Made by a program: the position numbers and the translations under genes. 8,414 nt of DNA from an uncultured Arcobacter sp. (GTDB lineage Bacteria > Campylobacterota > Campylobacteria > Campylobacterales > Arcobacteraceae): assembly GCA_913062735.1 (NCBI GenBank), contig CAJXWI010000087.1:1-8414 (forward strand), given 5' to 3'. A model generated the notes under the pieces. It worked only from the letters and a program-made list of their open reading frames with translations, did no database searches and had not been told where the DNA came from. Shown one piece after another: positions 1 to 6,379 of this stretch; the stretch's first letter is position 1; every line of letters starts with the position of its first letter.

Positions 1-409
1 AAAAAAAGAAAAAAATATTAAAAAGTTTATTTTAATGAATACTGCGGGTAATTCTAATCGTGATTTAAATGAAAAAAATTCTTTTGCACAAAATTGCATC
101 ATGTCTGTAATTCGTAATTTAATTCCGCCTCATAAAGACAATGAAAATGCAAGCGATTATTTAAGAAAAAACATTGGGCAAAATAATAAATATTTGCAAT
201 GGTGTGTTGTAAGGCCAGATGCATTAATTGATGAGATAGAAAAAAGCAAGTACGAATTACATCCTTCCCCAACTAGAAGTGCTATCTTTAATTCAGGTAC
301 AACTTCTAGAATTAATGTGGCAGATTTAATGAGCACTTTACATGAAGACAGAAATGTTTGGAATAAATGGCAGGGGCAAATGCCAGTTGTTTATAATAGT
401 ATAGCTTAA
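1..409 (+). CDS. NAD(P)-binding Rossmann/SDR-type protein, C-terminal part (5' end outside window)
   Basis: The frame is open to the left edge, and in-frame codons before the ATG at 35 read KKEKNIKKFIL. They run straight into MNTAGNSNRD, so that ATG is internal and the gene begins outside the window. The visible part resembles the C-terminal half of atypical short-chain dehydrogenase/NAD(P)H-binding (NmrA/epimerase-like) proteins. It has a hydrophobic strand ending in a [IV]LMNTAGN-type motif, then a segment like DNENASDYLR, then the strand WCVVRPDALID, and finally a conserved-looking SRINVADLM segment near the C-terminus. The nucleotide-binding Gly motif would lie in the missing N-terminus, so neither cofactor nor substrate can be deduced. 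The stop codon is 9 bp before the next gene, whose ribosome-binding site AAGGA overlaps the stop; the two are probably co-transcribed. The family is moderately sure, the function unknown. Confidence 0.65.
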   Translation, partial: KKEKNIKKFILMNTAGNSNRDLNEKNSFAQNCIMSVIRNLIPPHKDNENASDYLRKNIGQNNKYLQWCVVRPDALIDEIEKSKYELHPSPTRSAIFNSGTTSRINVADLMSTLHEDRNVWNKWQGQMPVVYNSIA

Positions 410-418
410 GGAAAAAGA

Positions 419-880
419 ATGGAAAAGAAGCTCTCTTTAAAGAAAATTATTCCTCCTCCTCTTATCTATTTGTTTGCGTTCTTCTTGGGTTTATTTATTG
501 AAGTTTTCTTTTTAGACTATGAATTTAATACTAGGTATTTCTATTTTTCATTATTTATGTTTCTTACAAGTGTCGTTTTTGCACGTTTTTCTTTTTTAAG
601 TATGAAAAAGTTTAATACCAGTGCTTCATTAAAAGAGGATTCTAAAGCACTTTGTACGAATGGTGCTTTTGAATATTCAAGAAATCCTATTTATTTGTCA
701 ATGAGTGGAATATATCTTGGCTTTTCTTTGTTCTTAAACTCTTTTTTGATTTTTTCATTTTTATTTCCCTTGCTTTTGATTATGAATTATTTAGTTATTT
801 CAAAAGAAGAAAAATACCTTGAGTCTGTTTTTGGAACAGCCTACTTAGAATACAAGAGCAAAGTAAGCAGATGGTTTTAA
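419..880 (+). CDS. Isoprenylcysteine carboxylmethyltransferase (ICMT/PEMT)-family membrane protein
   Basis: A 153-residue integral membrane protein with about four hydrophobic segments (roughly residues 12-32, 41-61, 90-107 and 108-126). Two family motifs are visible: SRNPIYLS at 87-94, and EEKYLESVFG..Y..Y...VSRWF at 130-153. Together they are the SAM-binding/C-terminal signature of bacterial isoprenylcysteine carboxylmethyltransferase and phospholipid methyltransferase-like proteins. The bacterial members' substrates are mostly unknown, so a methyl-transfer role on a lipid or small molecule at the membrane is family-level inference only. Translation starts at an ATG 7 nt after AAGGA (408-412). 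It follows the NAD(P)-binding gene by 9 bp and probably shares its transcript. Its TAA overlaps the stop codon of the convergent YedE gene by 4 bp. Confidence 0.8.
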   Translation: MEKKLSLKKIIPPPLIYLFAFFLGLFIEVFFLDYEFNTRYFYFSLFMFLTSVVFARFSFLSMKKFNTSASLKEDSKALCTNGAFEYSRNPIYLSMSGIYLGFSLFLNSFLIFSFLFPLLLIMNYLVISKEEKYLESVFGTAYLEYKSKVSRWF

Positions 881-1953
881 ATTTGATAATTTGTGGTATC
901 GTTCCACTCAAAGATAAAACACATAGGTAATTTATTGTATTTATTTAAAATTTTTGCTGTTATAAATCCTGAGATAAAAATACAAATAATGGCTAAAAAA
1001 GATGAAAAAGCAAGAGTAGATAACCCACTTAAGCCTTGACCTACGGTGCAACCAATAGATAATATTCCGCCTGTTCCCATAAGTGCTCCACCAATCATAT
1101 TATATTTTACTTTATTCATATTTACATTAGAAGTACATCCAAAACTGTATTTTTTGTTCATAGATGACATTAAAAAGGAACCTATAATAACGCCTAATAA
1201 TAATGCAACTGAAAACTGCAATTCGTTTACTTGATAAAACATAAAAAGCTCTAAACTTTGAGCACTGGGATAAATAAAACTTATGGCTTGTAAATCAATG
1301 AGTCTTTCCATACTTTCATCCCCTAAAATCCCAGTAAGTGCCCAAGCACAAGCAATGAGTAAACCTATGAAAAAACCATCTGCTAAAGAAAAAATGCGTT
1401 TGATTTTTCTTACAAAAATTACCAGTAATAAAAGTAAAACAAATATTAAAGCATATATATTTACTGCTGTATTCGTTATATAAGATGAAAGTTCTATTAA
1501 ATAGTCATTTTGGGTAAAAGGACGTAAAAAGCCTGATAAAAAGCCTTTACTTGTACCATAAGCAAAGATAGCAATAAATAATAAGGTTACTAAAGCATTA
1601 CTATCCCCTTGGGAAAATTTTATTAGTGACCTATTTCCACAGCCATCTGCTATCATCATTCCTGCTCCAAATAAACAAGAACCAAAAATAATAGCAAAAT
1701 AATTGATATCTTCTTTATAATAAATACTTTGGCTAATATCAATATCGTAGTAAATAAATAAGCTCTGTGATGATATTACAGCAATAAGCATTGCCATAAT
1801 TACAGAAGAAGCACGTTTAGTAGATTTTGTTAGAATATAATCTTTAATAGATCCCGAAAAACAAAATTGTTTTTTTTGAGCAATCATTCCAAAGCATAGG
1901 CCTATGCCCACAGCCAAAATATTAACGATTTGATATATTTCTAAATCTAACAT
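877..1953 (-). CDS. YeeE/YedE-family sulfur-compound transporter
   Basis: A 358-residue polytopic inner-membrane protein with two similar halves, typical of the YeeE/YedE (TsuA-like) family, whose characterised members import thiosulfate. The family's cysteine-containing signatures are present: KQFCFSGS near 28-35, ADGCGNRSL at 102-110, FGCTSN at 271-276, and GCTVGQGLSG at 301-310. In the thiosulfate importer TsuA, conserved membrane cysteines line the substrate path; Cys31, Cys105 and Cys302 are the likely equivalents here, aligned by eye. No TusA/SirA-like partner gene adjoins it. Translation starts at an ATG behind AGGAG (1958-1962). The gene lies 14 bp downstream of the acidic small-protein gene and is probably read from the same promoter. 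Thiosulfate as substrate is inferred; another reduced sulfur or selenium species is possible. Confidence 0.87.
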   Translation of the reverse strand: MLDLEIYQIVNILAVGIGLCFGMIAQKKQFCFSGSIKDYILTKSTKRASSVIMAMLIAVISSQSLFIYYDIDISQSIYYKEDINYFAIIFGSCLFGAGMMIADGCGNRSLIKFSQGDSNALVTLLFIAIFAYGTSKGFLSGFLRPFTQNDYLIELSSYITNTAVNIYALIFVLLLLLVIFVRKIKRIFSLADGFFIGLLIACAWALTGILGDESMERLIDLQAISFIYPSAQSLELFMFYQVNELQFSVALLLGVIIGSFLMSSMNKKYSFGCTSNVNMNKVKYNMIGGALMGTGGILSIGCTVGQGLSGLSTLAFSSFLAIICIFISGFITAKILNKYNKLPMCFIFEWNDTTNYQI

Positions 1954-1967
1954 GTCTCTCCTACTTC

Positions 1968-2228
1968 TTAAACTTGATTTTCAATTCTCATTTCTTCTAA
2001 AACTTCAAGAATATCTTCAGCAACTTTTTCGCTTAATTTATTGTTGTCGATATCTAAAATAACATCATTAAAATAGGCTTGGATTTCTTCCATATATTCT
2101 AATTCTTCTTTTGCTTCTTTATTGTTTCTTTTTTTATCAAGTATATTAAGGGCTTCTTCAATGTTTTCTTCTACTTCAACTAAAACGTCTTCTTTTAATA
2201 GTTTTTCTAGTTCTTTAATTTTACTCAT
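1968..2228 (-). CDS. Small acidic helical protein of unknown function, upstream of YedE-type gene
   Basis: An 86-residue protein I do not recognise. It is highly charged (26 Asp/Glu against 12 Lys/Arg by my count) and has no cysteine, signal peptide or membrane segment. Leu/Ile/Val residues spaced in heptad-like fashion from about 4 to 33 and 63 to 81 suggest a soluble, all-helical, possibly coiled-coil protein. The gene has good support: a TATAAT box sits 24 bp upstream of the ATG, a purine-rich GAGAGA-type ribosome-binding stretch precedes the start, and the stop lies 14 bp before the YedE-family gene. Co-transcription suggests, but does not prove, a link to sulfur uptake or to regulation of the transporter. 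A general housekeeping role unrelated to the transporter is equally possible. Confidence 0.75.
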   Translation of the reverse strand: MSKIKELEKLLKEDVLVEVEENIEEALNILDKKRNNKEAKEELEYMEEIQAYFNDVILDIDNNKLSEKVAEDILEVLEEMRIENQV

Positions 2229-2251
2229 AGTCTCTCTTTGTTTTTTTTCTA

Positions 2252-2257
2252 ATTATA
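2252..2257 (-). promoter_or_regulatory. -10 box TATAAT for the acidic-protein/YedE transcript
   Basis: On the minus strand the sequence reads GGTTATAATTAG, a perfect sigma-70-type -10 hexamer 23 bp upstream of the ATG at 2228. A T-rich run (TTTTTTT) precedes it and no TTGACA-like -35 is obvious, as is usual for Campylobacterota promoters. The predicted transcript start near 2245 gives a short leader carrying the GAGAGA ribosome-binding stretch. Confidence 0.6.
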
Positions 2258-2299
2258 ACCAAAAAAATCTGCTTTCATTCTTTGTTTATTATTTTAGTG

Positions 2300-2305
2300 T
2301 ATACT
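2300..2305 (+). promoter_or_regulatory. -10 box TATACT for the AcpH-like gene
   Basis: TATACT (one mismatch from TATAAT), immediately preceded by TG, lies 33 bp upstream of the ATG at 2339 in the intergenic region shared with the divergent acidic-protein gene. No good -35 hexamer is visible; the upstream DNA is T-rich. The start codon has only a weak TTGGA ribosome-binding stretch (2328-2332). Confidence 0.5.
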
Positions 2306-2338
2306 TCTTTTAATACAAAAGAACTACTTGGATATTAA

Positions 2339-2956
2339 ATGAATTGGTTGGCACACTTATTTTTATCAGAAGGAAAAACAGACTTTCAATTGGGAAATAT
2401 ATTAAATGATCCAATGAAAGGAAGATACTGGCAAGGTGCTAGTAGTGAGCTTATAAGGGGTATGAAAATCCATCAAGAAATTGATTCTTTTACAGACTCA
2501 CATGAAATAGTAGCAAAAAGTAAGAAAAGTCTAAGAGAAAAAGGACTGCTTAAAGCAGTTGTTATTGATTTGACCTATGATTATTTTTTAACAAAACATT
2601 GGCAAGTATTTTCTCATGTTTCTTTAGAAGAATATCTTAGTGACTTTTATAAAGAGGCCGCTTTACGAAAAAATTCTTTTCCTATAAAAGCAAAGGATTT
2701 TGTTTCTAATCTTATTGCTTATGAATTTTTAAGTAAATATAAAAGTATGGAAGATTTGGAAAAATCTTTTTTACGTATGGACAAGCGTTTGTCTCCTCGC
2801 TTATTAAAAAGAGAAAGTGCTTCTTCTTATTATCCTGCTGTTTGCAATAATATAGATGCTTTGGAAAAAGACTTTTTGGAGTTTTTTCCACTTTTATGTT
2901 TGCATATAAAAAAGAATTTAGATCCTAAACATCTTTCTCATTGGAAAGATATTTAG
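2339..2956 (+). CDS. acpH: Acyl-carrier-protein phosphodiesterase, AcpH/DUF479 family
   Basis: The 205-residue product aligns by eye along its length with E. coli AcpH (193 residues), which hydrolyses the 4'-phosphopantetheine arm from holo-ACP to give apo-ACP. Shared elements in order are MNWLAHL (1-7, His6), the GN..(N)D segment (Gly19-Asn20, Asp24), GMKIHQEIDSFTD (41-53, with His45, Asp49 and Asp53), and DLTYDYFLTKHW (77-88, with Asp77, Asp81 and His87-Trp88). These His and Asp residues form the metal site of the HD-like fold in this family; Asp24 falls at the same position as in E. coli. The length is slightly above the E. coli form, from a longer C-terminus. It is a single gene, divergent from the acidic-protein gene, with no acp or acpS neighbour. 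The family is sure; enzymatic activity on ACP is inferred. Confidence 0.85.
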   Translation: MNWLAHLFLSEGKTDFQLGNILNDPMKGRYWQGASSELIRGMKIHQEIDSFTDSHEIVAKSKKSLREKGLLKAVVIDLTYDYFLTKHWQVFSHVSLEEYLSDFYKEAALRKNSFPIKAKDFVSNLIAYEFLSKYKSMEDLEKSFLRMDKRLSPRLLKRESASSYYPAVCNNIDALEKDFLEFFPLLCLHIKKNLDPKHLSHWKDI

Positions 2957-2996
2957 AGATTAAAGAAGTTTTTTCATAGGCACTAGTGACTGCTTA

Positions 2997-3020
2997 TATA
3001 ATTTTGTAAATAAAATTATA
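2997..3020. repeat. Perfect inverted repeat, 9-bp arms, downstream of AcpH-like gene
   Basis: TATAATTTT (2997-3005) and AAAATTATA (3012-3020) are exact reverse complements separated by 6 nt. The arms hold only A and T and no T-run follows on the plus strand, so this would be a weak terminator. The left arm also contains a TATAAT hexamer that could act as a -10 box. Confidence 0.35.
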
Positions 3021-3198
3021 AAATTAATAAAGATTATGTTCCCTTTAATTCTCAAAAATTTAGAAAAAACAAATTGTAAATTAAAATAATAATTTTTTTT
3101 GGCCCTTGTTTTTTTAGATAGTATTATTTAATAAAAGAAAAATATTTTCTATTACACAATATTTATTAGAGTATAAATATCTGTAATTGGTATCTTAA

Positions 3199-3224
3199 TA
3201 TGAAAAAGTTTTCATAGATTTTTT
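3199..3224 (+). terminator. Possible weak intrinsic terminator-like hairpin
   Basis: TATGAAAA (3199-3206) and TTTTCATA (3209-3216) are exact reverse complements with only 2 nt between them, so the closing pairs must open to form a loop. A run of six T follows at 3219-3224. The stem has a single G-C pair, so its strength is doubtful. It lies about 240 bp beyond the AcpH-like stop codon, so it would end either a long 3' tail or a separate small transcript. Confidence 0.3.
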
Positions 3225-3328
3225 GGAGATATTAATTAAAATTTTTATTTTTAATATTATATAAAAGAAATAATGTAAAAAAATCAACTAAATAATATAA
3301 AAATAACTATATGTAAGTACAAATGATG

Positions 3329-3334
3329 TATAGT
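3329..3334 (+). promoter_or_regulatory. -10 box TATAGT for the thioesterase gene
   Basis: TATAGT, directly preceded by TG, lies 32 bp upstream of the ATG at 3367. The ribosome-binding site ATGGAG (3356-3361) sits 5 nt before the start codon. No clear -35 hexamer is present. Confidence 0.45.
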
Positions 3335-3366
3335 CTTTCTTTAAAATTACTTATTATGGAGTTTAA

Positions 3367-3744
3367 ATGAATTTAAGTGATAGTTTTGAAGTACTTTATG
3401 CAATAAAAGAAAAAGATTTAGAAACAGAACAAACACAGAGTTCTTCCAAATTATTATTAACAAGCAGGATATTTACCTTGATGGAAATTCCTGCTACTTC
3501 CTTGATGCAACATCTTCTAAAAAAAGATGAAGTATCTGTGGGTGTAATTGTTAATATTAATCATGCCTCACGTATACAAAAAAATACTCAAGTAAGAATT
3601 GTGGCTACTTTTAAAGAAATACGAGATAAAGTTTATGTTTTTGACGTACAAATATTTGATAAAAGAGTTTTAATTTCTTCAGGAACGCACAGTAGAACTA
3701 TAATTTTAAAAGAAGAGCTTACAAAAAAAAGAATTACACAATAG
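3367..3744 (+). CDS. Hotdog-fold thioesterase, fluoroacetyl-CoA thioesterase (FlK)-like
   Basis: A 125-residue single-domain protein of the FlK-like branch of hotdog thioesterases, which hydrolyse acyl-CoA thioesters in the cytoplasm. The N-terminal helix segment LTSRIFTLMEIPATSLM (31-47) and the strand GVIVNINHAS (59-68) match the family pattern. Taking Thr32, Glu40 and His66 as the catalytic residues gives spacings of 8 and 26. These equal the Thr42-Glu50-His76 spacing I recall for Streptomyces FlK, and Gly59 likewise matches its Gly69. A C-terminal strand carries SSGTHSRTII (104-113), the usual G-T-H motif. At the position expected for FlK's selectivity residue Phe36 this protein has Ser26, so true fluoroacetyl-CoA specificity is unlikely and the physiological acyl-CoA is unknown. 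It is a lone gene with a good GGAG ribosome-binding site, converging on the PhoH gene. Confidence 0.8.
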   Translation: MNLSDSFEVLYAIKEKDLETEQTQSSSKLLLTSRIFTLMEIPATSLMQHLLKKDEVSVGVIVNINHASRIQKNTQVRIVATFKEIRDKVYVFDVQIFDKRVLISSGTHSRTIILKEELTKKRITQ

Positions 3745-3823
3745 TTTTTTATTTAAATCATTGGGATGCTTATGAATAAACGTTAAAACTAAGAAATTCT
3801 AAATAATAATATTAAAAAAAGAA

Positions 3824-5200
3824 CTATTTATTGTCTTTTTCAAAAATACGTTCTGTAAATTCCGCAAATTTTCCACGAACTGCTTTTTCTAATTCTATTG
3901 CAAACATTTTTAGTTCTTCGTGGGTATTGTTGGTTTGTTTAAGTAAAGAGGTTAAACCATTATTGTATTTATTTAAATACATATTGTCAATTTGTCTGTT
4001 TGAACCAATAACAATAGCCATACATGTTTCATCTAACCTTGATAAGATAAGTTGTGTGGTCTTTTCACTTGAATTCTGCCACTCATCCATTATAACAATC
4101 GCATTGCCTAAAGTTCTTCCTCTTGCTTCTCCTGGCCATAAGGTCTCTATACAATATTTACTCATAAGTTCATTTATTTTTGATTCAATGGATTCTTTAT
4201 TTTCTTTGTTTTCACTTTTTTTAAGATGTTTTTTAGAGATGAATTCGAGGGTATCATTTAATGCCATATTATAAATTCTGAACTTCTCATCATTTCCAGA
4301 TAAATAACCAATATCAGCACCCTTATCTAAGGATTCAACTGAGTTCCTCACATAAATTATTTTATCATACATTCCCAGATCAATAAGTCTAATTGCAGAT
4401 ACTACAGACATTAATGTTTTTCCAGAACCTGCTTTTGCATCAATTACTAATAAATCAAATGCATTAGACAATATTGCTTTTGTAAAAAGTTTTTGTTTCA
4501 AATTTACAGGTTTTACACTTAAGGCTTTAAAATCGTTTTCTTTTAAAATGTCAAGCTTCTTATTATACACAAGCGCGTAAGCTTTGTTTCCATCTTCACT
4601 GTTAAAAGAATAAGAAAAGTTTTGAAGACTGTATTCTTTATCAATATCCTCTATTTTTTTACCATCTAAGGTATTAAATACAGAAGAGTCTAAGTCAATA
4701 TTTTTAACAAATTCAAAACGCGGAACTGTTGATTTATCATCATGAAGTGTTTCTGCTTTTATAGCTTTAAATTGTGCAAAAGTTCTTGCATATACATCTA
4801 AAGATAAAAATATTACTTGTGAGCCTTTATAGTATTCTTGGGCAATAACAGCCACTTCAATAATACGTTTATCATTGCATTCACTTAAATGCACTTGCTC
4901 AATATTCTCCTCATATTCATCTTTAGCAATAACATGAAGTACCAGTTCATCATTAAAGTATTTAACTACTTTAAAACCTCTTTTGTGATCAATTTCTTTT
5001 GTTTTCATTTTTGCCAATAATCTGGCAAATGATCTAGAATAATAACCCAATTCGTTTGATAACTTTTTTTTGTCTTCTAATTCAAAAAGAACAGTTTCTG
5101 GTACGACTAAAATATTTGTACCGTTATCAGAGACTCTGTATAGGTTTTGGATATTTTGCAAAATGATGTTTGTGTCGATGACATATATTTTTTCTTTCAT
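3824..5200 (-). CDS. PhoH-family ATPase with N-terminal PIN domain
   Basis: A 458-residue cytoplasmic protein combining an N-terminal PIN ribonuclease-type domain (about 1-150) with a C-terminal PhoH-like P-loop ATPase domain (about 225-450). This is the PhoH2-type architecture, linked in other bacteria to RNA unwinding and cleavage. PIN acidic residues are visible: Asp9 in VIDTN, Glu40, Asp110 in NDKRIIEVA and Asp135 in LSLDVY. Walker A is AKAGSGKT (255-262) and Walker B is AIVIMDEWQN (367-376). IGSNRQIDN (398-406) followed by NNGLTSLL matches the PhoH sensor region. It departs from the common forms: Ala replaces the first P-loop Gly, DEWQN replaces DEAQN, and RNSVESLDKGADIGYLSG replaces the usual R-P start. 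No Shine-Dalgarno precedes the ATG; a TATACT box lies 6 nt upstream. It stands alone, isolated from tdh by a terminator. An antitoxin-like partner is not visible. Confidence 0.88.
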   Translation of the reverse strand: MKEKIYVIDTNIILQNIQNLYRVSDNGTNILVVPETVLFELEDKKKLSNELGYYSRSFARLLAKMKTKEIDHKRGFKVVKYFNDELVLHVIAKDEYEENIEQVHLSECNDKRIIEVAVIAQEYYKGSQVIFLSLDVYARTFAQFKAIKAETLHDDKSTVPRFEFVKNIDLDSSVFNTLDGKKIEDIDKEYSLQNFSYSFNSEDGNKAYALVYNKKLDILKENDFKALSVKPVNLKQKLFTKAILSNAFDLLVIDAKAGSGKTLMSVVSAIRLIDLGMYDKIIYVRNSVESLDKGADIGYLSGNDEKFRIYNMALNDTLEFISKKHLKKSENKENKESIESKINELMSKYCIETLWPGEARGRTLGNAIVIMDEWQNSSEKTTQLILSRLDETCMAIVIGSNRQIDNMYLNKYNNGLTSLLKQTNNTHEELKMFAIELEKAVRGKFAEFTERIFEKDNK

Positions 5201-5206
5201 AAGAAA

Positions 5207-5212
5207 AGTATA
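5207..5212 (-). promoter_or_regulatory. -10 box TATACT abutting the PhoH start codon
   Basis: The minus strand reads GCTATACTTTTCTTATG, where the last three bases are the PhoH start codon. Transcription normally begins about 7 nt after a -10 hexamer, which places the start at or within 1-2 nt of the A of the ATG. No purine-rich ribosome-binding site occurs in the preceding 40 nt. This suggests a leaderless mRNA, unless the true promoter lies further upstream. Confidence 0.45.
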
Positions 5213-5322
5213 GCACTAATTAATTACAGTCTCATTACAAGGAAGAATTTTATTTAAAAAATAGATATATTTATTTGTTCTGATTTATTATTTAAATATA
5301 AAGAGCGTTGGATAAAAGAGAG

Positions 5323-5349
5323 AAAAACAAAGGAAAATCCTTTGTTTTT
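5323..5349 (-). terminator. Intrinsic terminator of kbl-tdh, symmetrical
   Basis: A perfect 12-bp inverted repeat (5323-5334 and 5338-5349) with a 3-nt loop. On the minus strand the hairpin is followed by T-rich sequence, because the distal arm itself ends in GTTTTT. The upstream arm includes two bases of the tdh stop codon, so the hairpin begins inside the stop. Since both arms are flanked by A and T runs, it could also work on the plus strand. It separates the threonine operon from the PhoH gene downstream. Confidence 0.85.
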
Positions 5350-6379
5350 ATTCTTGCCAATCTAAAATAACTTTTCCAGATAATCCTGAGTTCATAACAT
5401 CAAAACCATCTTGGAAATCCTTCATTTTAAATTCGTGTGTAATAATAGGGTTTAAATCTAAGCCAGATTGAATTAAATTGGCCATTTTATACCAGGTTTC
5501 AAACATTTCTCGACCATAAATTCCTTTTATGATTAAACCTTTAAAGATGACTTCATCCCATGATATTGCCATTTCATTAGGAGGAATTCCTAACATAGCA
5601 ATCTTCCCACCGTTGTTCATATTTTTAAGCATGGATTTAAAAGCAGAAGGTGCACCTGACATTTCAAGTCCAACATCAAAACCTTCACACATATTTAAAC
5701 TTTTCATAACTTCTTCTAGTGATTCCTTGGCTACATTAACCGTTCTAGTTGCGCCCATTTTAGAAGCAAGTGATAAACGGTGTTCATTTATATCTGTTAT
5801 TACAATATGACGTGCGCCTACATGAGAAGCAACAGAAGCTGCCATTGCTCCAATAGGACCAGCTCCTGTAATTAAAATATCTTCACCTACTAAATCAAAA
5901 GACAAAGCAGTATGTACAGCATTACCAAAGGGATCAAAGATAGCAGCTTGTGAATCGCTAATAGAAGAGGGCAGTTTAAAAGCATTAAAAGCAGGCAAAC
6001 ACAAATATTGTGCAAAACATCCTTGAATATTAACCCCTACACCTTTTGTATTCCTACATAAATGCAAGCGTCCTGCTCTACAGTTTCTACAATGCCCACA
6101 TGTTAAATGACCTTCACCAGAAACTCTGTCTCCAATTTTAAAGCCACGTACCTCTTCTCCTATAGCTTCAACAACTCCCACAAATTCATGTCCTACAATC
6201 ATAGGAGTAGGTATAGTTCTTTGTGCCCATTCATCCCAATTATAAATATGGATATCAGTACCACAAATGGCTGTTTTTTTAATTTTAATTAATAAATCAT
6301 TGTGTCCAGGCGTAGGAATGGGTGCTTCAACTTGCCAAATTCCTTTTTTATTATGTAATTTTGATAAAGCTTTCATCAT
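5348..6379 (-). CDS. tdh: L-threonine 3-dehydrogenase
   Basis: NAD-dependent zinc enzyme oxidising L-threonine to 2-amino-3-oxobutyrate, the first step of the threonine-to-glycine route; cytoplasmic. The 343 residues match E. coli Tdh (341) very closely throughout. Catalytic zinc ligands are Cys39, His64 and Glu65 (CGTD and GHE motifs); structural zinc cysteines are 94, 97, 100 and 108 ([15 protein letters not shown]). The NAD-binding Rossmann motif is GAGPIG at 172-177 and the long [11 protein letters not shown] segment is intact. It starts ATGATG: the first ATG (6379) overlaps the kbl stop codon and lies 8 nt after GGGAG (6388-6392), while the second ATG gives the E. coli-like MKALSKL start, so either may be used. 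Order and overlap with kbl indicate one operon with translational coupling. It ends in the hairpin at 5323-5349. Confidence 0.97.
   Translation of the reverse strand: MMKALSKLHNKKGIWQVEAPIPTPGHNDLLIKIKKTAICGTDIHIYNWDEWAQRTIPTPMIVGHEFVGVVEAIGEEVRGFKIGDRVSGEGHLTCGHCRNCRAGRLHLCRNTKGVGVNIQGCFAQYLCLPAFNAFKLPSSISDSQAAIFDPFGNAVHTALSFDLVGEDILITGAGPIGAMAASVASHVGARHIVITDINEHRLSLASKMGATRTVNVAKESLEEVMKSLNMCEGFDVGLEMSGAPSAFKSMLKNMNNGGKIAMLGIPPNEMAISWDEVIFKGLIIKGIYGREMFETWYKMANLIQSGLDLNPIITHEFKMKDFQDGFDVMNSGLSGKVILDWQE

Larger units (their letters stand above)
2957..3366. other. AT-rich non-coding stretch with small inverted repeats
   Basis: About 410 bp separate the AcpH-like gene from the thioesterase gene. 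All six frames are broken frequently by stops and I see no remnant of a protein gene. The contents I can point to are an 8-bp palindrome CACTAGTG (2981-2988), two AT-rich inverted repeats (2997-3020 and 3199-3216), a TATAAT hexamer (2997-3002) overlapping the first repeat, and the thioesterase promoter near the right end. A small RNA gene is possible but nothing here proves it. Confidence 0.6.

Noticed and set aside
35..409. A complete 124-residue protein starting at the ATG at 35
   Set aside because: The frame is open to the window edge, the preceding codons form a strand (FIL) continuous with MNTAGN, and no ribosome-binding site precedes that ATG. It is better read as the end of a longer gene.
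1046..1483. Plus-strand open frames opposite the YedE-type gene
   Set aside because: They lie antisense to clearly conserved transmembrane segments and encode no recognisable protein.
2122..2313. Plus-strand Ser/Phe-rich frame over the acidic-protein gene
   Set aside because: It is the complement of the Glu/Lys-rich frame and runs across both promoters; the minus-strand gene has the promoter, start and operon context.
3745..3823. Bidirectional terminator between the convergent thioesterase and PhoH genes
   Set aside because: The 79-bp gap is AT-rich but I could find no stable stem with a following T-run.
3831..4274. Plus-strand open frame of 147 codons inside the PhoH gene
   Set aside because: It is antisense to the conserved PhoH ATPase domain, has no promoter or ribosome-binding site of note, and its composition (Ser/Leu/Phe-rich) is that of a reverse-frame shadow.
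3824..5200. PIN-PhoH as a toxin-antitoxin module
   Set aside because: Some mycobacterial PhoH2 genes are preceded by a small antitoxin-like gene, but the 147-bp gap upstream here contains no open frame and ends at the tdh terminator.
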